Shown here: piece after piece, positions 56,010-64,000 of the stretch
Numbering within the stretch: position 1 is the stretch's first letter
Layout of the letters: each line of letters opens with the position of its first letter
Source: Nannobrachium achirus
Taxonomy: Eukaryota; Chordata; Actinopteri; Myctophiformes; Myctophidae
Direction: 5' to 3'
Assembly (NCBI GenBank): GCA_963921795.1
Contig: OY997640.1
Coordinates: 55,616,113 to 55,680,112, forward strand
Length of the DNA stretch: 64,000 nucleotides
Position numbers and translations under genes: made by a program
Notes under the pieces: model-generated
What the model saw: the letters and a program-made list of their open reading frames with translations, nothing else
Database searches by the model: none
What the model was told of the DNA's origin: nothing

Positions 56010-56864
56010 TGACATCTTCACATGTGTTTACACTTTACAGTTCAAATCAGCTGCCAAGGAAATCAAATGAAACTATGGGAATATGAACAGGAACAGGTAA
56101 TGCCATCTTGTTGAAACCTGGAGTCACAGTTATGCACAGAGTCTATTTAACATAGATAAGAAATAACAGGTGTTGCTGACCCTGTTGTCTGTGCTAGCAG
56201 CAGCACCAGTTTGAGGCTGGGGACGACCATTGCCAGGTGAGATATTGCAGTATGTCAATGAAGTTGTGAATGTGGAGCCAACATTTTTAAATGTCCAGAC
56301 AAGCCCTGATCAACCATCTGTCAGACTGTCTGCATGTGTAAAGAGAAAGTGCAACAACGAGGGCACCAGTGGATGTACTTGTCTCAAGGATGATTTACAT
56401 ACACTAGAGGGTCGCGGCCCTTCGGGCCGCTGACATCTAGGGTTGTGGGCGGTATTCCTTACGCTCTTCTCCCTACCCAGTACGTTCTTCTCCCTACCGT
56501 TGAGTTGAAGTTGAGTTGAAGTCAATGCAAAGTGGGCGTGAACGGGCTTGGAAGTGGGATGCGGCTCTTAATCAATTGTAAATATAAGATAAACCTGTTA
56601 ACCCGGTGATGCTGGGCAAGCTGACATTAGCTTGTATTGTATAGAACTGTTCCTTGTACAATACTATGCTGCTGACAGGAAACCACAAGGAAACCAGTGG
56701 AAAACATTTCCATAAAGACAAATGACTCTACTTTATTTGGATGCTGTCCACCTGGTAAGGCCTCGTCCATAATGCAACGTTTGGCTTCATTCACTGCATT
56801 ACTGATGTCAGTTAAAGGGATAGACCCCCCCCCCCCCCCTATCGATTACACATCCCACGGAGAC
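56010..56864. other. no gene seen
   Basis: No supported feature; a 16-C run lies at about 56825-56839. Confidence 0.5.
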
Positions 56865-56868
56865 TTAA

Positions 56869-57465
56869 CCCATTTAGGCCTGAACACATTATGACGCAAT
56901 ATTTTATGCTTTAAATATAAAAAAAATAGCAGATATACAAGCTCACAGCGCGGCACCGAGTGCCGCGCTGCGAGCTTGTAGATCTGCTATTTTTGAAAAA
57001 TCGTGAAAATTTGAATTTTGACCCGATTCTATAAGTGTCTTTTGAATCCTTCAAAGATTTTTGGAAAAAAACCTAGGTTTCTATGTCAGCAATCTGGCCA
57101 GCCATCGTCAAAGTAAAGGTCCTTTTCACTTAACTGGAGCTCAGTTAGTCTGTTCTTGAGAGACTACCATGTCAGTGGTTCTCAAACCTTTTCATGTGAA
57201 GGAACCCCAAAATGATATGAATTTGGCCACGGGCCCCCATCTCAAAATATCTAGTTCCAGGGACCACCCATGAAGCAAAATTCGAGTTACAAACGTTCGC
57301 TTTGAAAATACATATATTCAAAGATTTGCACACATTTTCACAACTTTTTTTTCAAAAATAGCAGATCTACAAGCTCACAGCGCGGCACTCGGTGCCGCGC
57401 TGTGAGCTTGTATATCTGCTATTTTTCACTGGTTAAAGCATTCACAAATTTTAGGCCTAAATGGG
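56869..57465. mobile_element. TTAA-flanked double-hairpin element, piggyBac-type ends
   Basis: TTAA at 56865-56868 and 57466-57469; 13-bp perfect ends CCCATTTAGGCCT and AGGCCTAAATGGG. Inside are the same two mutually inverted hairpins (56927-56998 and 57352-57427) and GGGGTCC-type middle that the CAGGGGCGTC hAT MITEs carry. Confidence 0.5.
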
Positions 57466-57831
57466 TTAATTCATGGATACTTTTTGTTTGTGCTGCATTC
57501 CTAAGCCCAATTTGAGGAGACTCTTTGTGTCTCCATAGGGAACCACTGCTGGTCATCACATTATTGGCTTAGCAATGCTACAAAAACTAAAAAATATCCA
57601 TGAATTCGAGTCTCCGTGGGGAGAGTAATCGATAGATTTCTGTGCTCAAGACCTAATTTGTATGAATAGGAGTGCTACAGATAACCTTGGATAAACCACA
57701 GAGCACAGACACCTCAAAAGCAAAACTTTTACAAAGATAGTCTCGAATCCCCGTCCCTAGCTCACCTGAAAAGGTATGACCGTGGGTTGACACAGCTGTC
57801 AGGGGCGTGCATGACTTTGTGTGTGCATACG

Positions 57832-58333
57832 CAGGGGCATCACACCAAATTCTGGGCCCTGGGTACAAGGATTCACTGCGGGCCCCCCCTGAATGTTAAC
57901 TATTGAAAAATAGCAGATATACAAGCTCCCACTGTAGATCTGCTATTTTTGAAAAATTGTGAAAATGTGTGCAAGAAACCTATGTTTCCATGTCAGTGGT
58001 GCTCAAACTTTTTCATGTCAAGGACCCCCAAGATGATATGTATTTGGCCACGGACCCTCATCTCAAAATATGAATAGTTCCAGGGACCCCCCAGAAGCAA
58101 AATCTTTGTTACAAATGTCCACTTAAAAAATAAATGTATTCAAAGATTTGCACACATTTTCACGACTTTTCAAAAATAGCAGATCTACAAGCTCACAGCG
58201 CGGCACTCGGTGCCACGCTGTGAGCTTGTATATCTGCTATTTTTCATTAACTGAAGTTACTAGGGCCCCTCCACCTTGGGACCTAGTAACTCAGTCTCAC
58301 TCCCCCCCCCCCCCCCCCCTTGTGACGCCCCTG
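57832..58333 (-). mobile_element. hAT MITE, CAGGGGCGTC family
   Basis: Duplication TGCATACG (57824-57831) / AGCATACG (58334-58341), 7 of 8. One hairpin is deleted down to its outer arms (57906-57950); the other is intact at 58172-58245. Confidence 0.5.
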
Positions 58334-58341
58334 AGCATACG

Positions 58342-59212
58342 TGTTTGTCTACGACTAGAACTCAGCTTTAATGCAGTGTTATTGACACCCAACGGCCTTC
58401 ATAGAGCCTCTGTCTCTTCTAGCTGGTGAGCGATGTGGTCCATTACAGTTGAAGCTGCGTGGCCCAGATTCCAACACATGCTTCACACAGTAAAACCCCC
58501 AGTGTTGATTTGATCCATTCGTAGCTCTTGAGAAGGTACAAACGGACCCGAATGGACCCTGTGAGGGTCCATTTGGTTACATTTAAATGAACAAAGAGGG
58601 ATTTTACTGTGTTGGAACAGCCTACTGTAGCTAAGGGCACGTTGAGTCATACAGTAAGAGCAAAGGAGTCCTTACATGACCCCTGAATAGCATGCTAAAA
58701 CCTGCCTAGCGGCTGGCTCGGTGTCTGTCACACACACTTTCTCTCTCACTCTCTCACACACACTTTCTCACTCACTCACACACACACACACACACACAAG
58801 TTTGTATTACTATACTTGTGAGAATATCATTTTTTTTAGGATGGTGATTTTGGATGGTGAGAATGCCATAAAAGTAAAATTAAATAAGTTCTAACTGTGA
58901 AGCCGAAAATAGCCCATCTTACAAGCTTTTTGGTGCACAACTATGGTGCTCAGCTAATATAAATCAGGCACAATGCCGACCCCAAATGCTAAACCTAACC
59001 TCTAAATAATGTCTAATCCTAACCCTTTGGTTTTCATATGAAAGTCTAACCATAAAACCACCATTTCTCTAGTGAGGAACCAGGAAAATGGTCCTCACAA
59101 TGTCCATTTCTCAAATCCTGCTAGACGTTCTACTGAACTTGTGGGGACGTTTGACTCTCAAATACCTGGAACGCGCCCGAGTCGCGTTAGATTTGAACCA
59201 CTTTAACCATTA
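58342..59212. other. no gene; short palindromic repeat and hairpin remnant
   Basis: 58487-58614 has ends CACAGTAAAACCCC and GGGATTTTACTGTG around a GGTCCATTTGG palindrome (short MITE). A hairpin-cassette remnant with a TATAAATCAGGC end is at about 58905-58970. Confidence 0.5.
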
Positions 59213-59216
59213 TTTT

Positions 59217-59577
59217 TATGCTTTAACTATTGAAAAATAGCAGATATACAAGCTCACAGCGCAGCACCGAGTGCCGCGCTGCGAGCTTGTAGATCTGCTA
59301 TTTTTGAAAAAATCGTGAAAATGTGTGCAAGTCTTTGAATATCTTTGACCCGACTTCTAAATCCTTCCTCTAAATCAGCTGTGCCAGAAGCAGAGATTTG
59401 AGTTACAAAAGTCTGTTTTGAAAAATATATATTGAAAAATGTGCACACATTTTCACGATTCTTTCAAAAATAGCAGATCTACAAGCTCGCAGCGCGGCAC
59501 TCGGTGCCGCGCTGTGAGCTTGTATATCTGCTATTTTTCATTAGTTAAAGCATTCAATAATTGTAGGCCTAAATGGG
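59217..59577. mobile_element. TTAA-flanked double-hairpin element, shorter copy
   Basis: Right end TAGGCCTAAATGGG followed by TTAA (59578-59581); left TTAA at 59213-59216, with the left end partly deleted. Hairpins at 59233-59305 and 59465-59540. Confidence 0.5.
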
Positions 59578-60025
59578 TTAATACAAGTAAACGCACGCAG
59601 GCACACACAAATGCATACAGCATAAATACACCAAGACAAAAAGCTACCCACACACACATACTGTGTTTCCTTCGCAAACAAACAAACAAACAAACAAACA
59701 AACACAAATTCACTGTCTGAGCCTCGCCGAGGGCAGGTTTTCAAACGGCACGGCATATTGCACAACAGTTGTTCCCAAGTTCAAGTGCAAGAATGGTGTG
59801 AGAATGGCTTTGGCAGATGTCTTGTGCTCTGTTGTCCAGACTTGTAGCAGGTCTGCTGCCAACTGCAATTGCCAGGCTTGACTTTACTCTCTACAGCTCA
59901 CTTATCTGTCTCTGTTACCGATATCCACTAGGAAATGTGGTGCACACTGGGAATTCAGAGGTAGTCGACTGTGACACACACACACACAGTAGTGATAGAA
60001 ACAGCATATGTTTACTTGTGTGTGA

Positions 60026-60200
<175 letters not shown>

Positions 60201-60266
60201 TTTGAGTGTACGTCTGTGTAATAAGTCTATTTACAGCTGTATTTACTGTATGTCTATTTATATCTG

Positions 60267-60313
<47 letters not shown>

Positions 60314-60314
<1 letters not shown>

Positions 60315-60941
60315 ATGCTCGTGTGTGTTTAAAAGCACACTATGCTCAAGCAAGTGCATTTGTATGTGTGAGGGAGAGTGTGATTGAATAAACCAAGACG
60401 TCTTCAACAGTCGCAGGGTTCAGACGCTGGTTTTAGATGACAGTCTCAACACAAGTATCCAAATATTGTAGGCTTAAGTTAGTAGGCATCCACACATCAG
60501 CATGCCATCACAGCTACATCACCAGACGGAGCCCATTTGGTTCAATTCAGTTCAACCCTGGGCGTGTACCAGGGATGCAACAGTTAATCCAACTCATCAA
60601 TTTAATCGCTTATAAAGAAATCCTAACTTTGCTCATGTCAAGCGAAAACCTTCAAAGATTTAAAAACATATTACAGGTATAGAAATATGTATTTTATAGT
60701 GATAGATAGATCTACAGTACAAGCTCTTTGCCGTCTTTTTCTAGGAATCGGTAGAATTGAGGGGGTTGTAGAGTGGACCTTTAGTTTGCTACTGCTGCAG
60801 AACCAAATAAATAATCTTGAAAGCAAGACCGAAATAAGCAACTACACTTTGGAAAATAAACATAAACTAAAGCAAACCGCAACTATGAATATTTACAAGC
60901 GACTTTACAGGATGACTTAAAGTCGCTTATAATGAGCAGAC
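60314..60941. other. no gene seen
   Basis: A hairpin-arm remnant (GATCTACAGTACAAGCTC) at 60708; otherwise nothing. Confidence 0.5.
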
Positions 60942-60949
60942 CTGGCAAC

Positions 60950-61296
60950 TAGGGCTGTCACGATATGACATTTTACATGACGATTAATTGTCATTCAGAT
61001 AATTGGCGATTAACGATTTAATTGTGTTTTTGTCGTTGATAATTACATTTCTGTTTGGCTTTTAGGCTTTGAAGTTGCATATGGTAGATATGATACATAA
61101 CCTAAATATACAAATACATTACTGACATATTTGACAACTTACTACTTAAAAAATAACATTGATAGTGGAAATAGCCGATCTACAAGCTCTTTTCAACATT
61201 TTTCAACATTCACGATTATGACGATTATGAAAAAATAATTGTGATAATGTCAAATAATTACGATTAGACGATTATGTAATAATTGTGACAGCCCTA
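60950..61296. mobile_element. hAT MITE, family TAGGGCTGTCACGAT, perfect 8-bp TSD
   Basis: Exact duplication CTGGCAAC at 60942-60949 and 61297-61304. Same body as 46878-47274, but only the left hairpin arm remains (61166-61188). Confidence 0.5.
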
Positions 61297-61304
61297 CTGG
61301 CAAC

Positions 61305-61888
61305 AGACTGCCAGTCTGGAGGAGTTGGAAAGAGTTTCTTGTAGTCTCTTTGGTGTGGAGTCACCTTAATACTTAGGATGGGTGAAGGCAGAGTTCAAAT
61401 ATCAGGACAAATATACAAGACAAATACCCCAACAACGGCATTACATTTTTTTTTTTACTTATTAAGTTGTTTTGTTTACACTGTTCTAGCTCAGTGGAAA
61501 CTCACTCATTTGAACTATTTGCATTGAATCCGTGTTGTTTGTCTTGTTCTGTGGTTTATGTAAAAAACTTAGTAAATTTGTACTCTTCAGCATTCAGAAA
61601 CTATCGAGCAGAAAAAGCAGTTTTACATAATCGGGCAGTATTTATAGCGATAATGGCTTACGTCAGGGAAATTGTGGCTGCCACTTCCTATTCAGAGATA
61701 GCATACAGGAAATGCAATTAATTTCAAGTCTTGAGCATAATTATGCTTTACATTGGAAGGAGTCAGTCAAGGACAACTGTACTGGTTGATACTACTGAGG
61801 TTAATAGTGTTGCATTCACTTCAGAATTCCTATATTACAGGCTGTAATCAGCAGCATCTATCTCAATCATAGGTGAACAACTCAAAAC
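61305..61888. other. no gene seen
   Basis: No supported feature. Confidence 0.5.
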
Positions 61889-61965
61889 TATCTAGCGTGT
61901 CAAGAAGTTCTTGACATGCTAATGCTAGATGGTTTGGGGCATACATTCTTGACAAGAATGTATGC
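61889..61965. repeat. two adjacent palindromes
   Basis: ATCTAGC..TGTCAAGAAGTTCTTGACA..GCTAGAT (61889-61929) and GCATACATTCTTG / CAAGAATGTATGC (61939-61965). Confidence 0.5.
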
Positions 61966-62114
61966 GTTGTACAAAAACATATATTTGATTAATGGGGTAT
62001 GGCCCTACTGGTTTTATTGTCCCAACTAAAAGGTCACAAATGCAGAGGGGGAATCAGAATTTCTACAAAGAAAAGAGAAGGAGCAAAAATTTAAGAAGAA
62101 GAAAGTATCAGATG

Positions 62115-62300
62115 AGGGCACCGATAGTTAAGGCGCACACCACATATAGGCTCTAATGTCGCCTGGCAGCGAGTCACAGGTTCAATTCCTCCTGAGCCAG
62201 ACGGACTTTGCTGCGTGTCACTCTCTGTCCTCGTTTCCTGTCACTCTTCCACTGTACTATCCAATAAAGGCAGAAAAGCCCAAAACAAAACAAGCAACAA
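62115..62300 (+). mobile_element. tRNA-derived SINE
   Basis: B-box-like GGTTCAATTCC, TTTGCTGCGTGTCACTC, TTTCCTGTCACTC, CCAATAAAGGCAGAAAAGCC and an A-rich tail; same family as 37477-37685. Confidence 0.5.
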
Positions 62301-63706
62301 AAAAAAAGGTCAGACAAAATGTGAGCTACTTGGCGTCCCTCTCCAGCAAGGCCTGAAGGAAGTAGAGTGCAGTTGTTCCCAACGTATTCCAGTTATCGGT
62401 ATCACAATGAAACAAAAGTTTAAAGAAAAAAAATAATACTGTGACATTTTCTTTTACATTCATTTTGTAATATTATTACATTACCAATTATTTGGGGGCA
62501 CAATTGCAATATCCTGACGGCCCACCAGTTGGCCCCGGGCCCACAGCTTTGCGGATCGCAGAGCTAGTTTGTCCAATCCCTGAGAGAGCTTGGTAAATAA
62601 CCCTAGGCTGTTTGTGTTGCAGGCTTTCCTGCTAGCGCATGTTCACACACCCACCCATGCATGCACCCCCCGCCCCAAACACACACAGATTAATATCTAT
62701 GTCACCCTTTCTCACAGAATAATGCTTATTCACTCTGGCCCAATCCCAGCACCCAAATTGTTCTCCTTTTTTCTCTGTGCTCCACATTGCTTTACAGAAC
62801 ATAAAAATAAGAATCTTCCACACATGTGCCTCTAATAGTCAGAGTTATTAGAGTTATCATAAATAGAAAGTTTGCTGACATTTCTAAAGCTTCTGGAATA
62901 CTGCTGCGGCCTTACATTATACTCAGCACAACACTGAGTTATTTGCTGTATGCAGAAGATTGTACGGAGCTTCCAGGATGGGTTTTTTGCAGCCTATATC
63001 AACACAGCCTATTATTCTCTCTTATAAAAAATGACAAATATATGAAGGTCCGTCCCCGCCAGAGGCTGCATTATGCAGCAAATTCATGATGGTGGAGGAA
63101 GACCATAAATAGGTTGCCACAATACGCTCAGGAAAGAGCTTTGTCAAACAGTTTTAGGAGAGTTTATGTACGAGCACCGTTTACATTTAGTCACTGTATA
63201 GGACTCAATAAAGTAAACAGAGCACACACAAATCAGTAAGCCAACACAGGCTATTGCCATTTATCATGGATGTTTTTCTTTGACTATTATGAACTGGATC
63301 TGTACAGATGACGTGATTTAATAATGAGGTGGTTTAAATAAAGAACCTAACTAAGAGAAATTAGCACATGATTATGAAGTTGAAATAATGTGAAGATATC
63401 CCAGAGTGACACATTACAGGACTACAGGAAAGGTGTGGTTCTGAAATGCATGTAGTAATGCAATACCAGAAATGTAGTTATGCAATACCACTTCCCATTT
63501 GCACTTGACATTTTTGAAGATAGGCAGCAGCAAGCTTTGTTTTCCCAATCTCCAGACATCATTATTGCTTTCACCATTCTGTGGCCGTGCTCGTCCATAA
63601 GATGAGTACATGCTGACCGCTACCTCCTCCCAGGCCTGCTTCACGTCAGGCCCTGCTGCTCCCGTGGATGATCACGCACAGATCTGTCCGTTTCCTCAGC
63701 AGAAAA
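62301..63706. other. no gene seen
   Basis: No supported feature; short frames only. Confidence 0.5.
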
Positions 63707-64000
63707 CCGTTTTTGAAAAATCGTGAAAATGTGCGCACGTCTTTGAATATTTCAATTCTAAGGTTTTTGGAAAAGCCTATGTTCCTATGTCAGTGGTGCT
63801 CGAACTCCTTCATGTGAAGGACCCCCAAAATTATATGTATTTGGCCACGGACCCCCATCTCAAAATATTTAGTTCCAGGGACCCCCCAGAAGCAAAATTT
63901 GAGTTACAAATGTTCGCTTAAGAAATACATATATTCAAAGATTTGCACAGAATTTCACGACTTTTTCAAAAATAGCAGATCTACAAGCTTGCAGCGCGGA
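63707..64000 (-). mobile_element. double-hairpin element, cut by window end
   Basis: Contains the GGACCCCCAAAATTATATG middle of the CAGGGGCGTC/TTAA double-hairpin elements and one hairpin arm starting at 63967, cut off at the window edge. Confidence 0.5.

Overview
This window reads as teleost fish genomic DNA. It is AT-rich, very dense in (CA/GT)n microsatellites, and full of short non-autonomous DNA transposons, fish tRNA-derived SINEs and L2-type LINE remnants. I recognise one protein-coding gene: mgat3 (beta-1,4-mannosyl-glycoprotein 4-beta-N-acetylglucosaminyltransferase, GlcNAc-TIII), on the minus strand with four coding exons between 34484 and 28283. A broken, internally deleted fragment of prc1 (protein regulator of cytokinesis 1) lies at about 19862-20450. 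No tRNA or rRNA gene, CRISPR array or transposase gene was found. A clupeoid-like fish is a guess from repeat style only.

Layout. 1-13.1 kb: repeats only (a hAT MITE cut by the window edge, a Helentron-type element, a degraded L2-like LINE, a hAT MITE with a perfect 8-bp duplication). 13.1-28.2 kb: a TTAA-flanked element with a nested hAT MITE, long microsatellites, the prc1 pseudogene between two direct repeats, a three-level nested element at 24.5 kb, and purine-rich and CA tracts. 28.2-34.5 kb: mgat3; its introns hold a CA microsatellite split by a hAT MITE, a (TCTG)n array, a 50-bp tandem repeat and a second hAT MITE. 34.5-64 kb: repeats only (more hAT MITEs, a SINE with a 16-bp duplication, two insertions flanked by unusually long 34-bp and 29-bp direct repeats, a recent tandem duplication at 49.4 kb, a second Helentron-type copy, TTAA-ended hairpin elements).

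The most striking feature is a dispersed hairpin cassette. Its outer part is AAAATAGC, its inner arm core is GATCTACAAGCTCACAACG, and the inverted second arm lies close by, making stems of roughly 25-37 bp. By eye there are about 50 full or partial copies in 64 kb. It stands alone in places, but it also sits inside at least eight otherwise unrelated short transposon families: five hAT-type families with 8-bp target duplications, two TTAA-flanked types, and others. In several copies both arms carry the same unusual substitutions, so the arms change together. Whether the cassette moves by itself, is spread by nesting, or is kept for its structure cannot be settled from this window, but it is the best candidate here for an undescribed element.

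[Form note: the answer gave no confidence values; the 0.5 on every feature is a placeholder required by the schema, not an estimate.]
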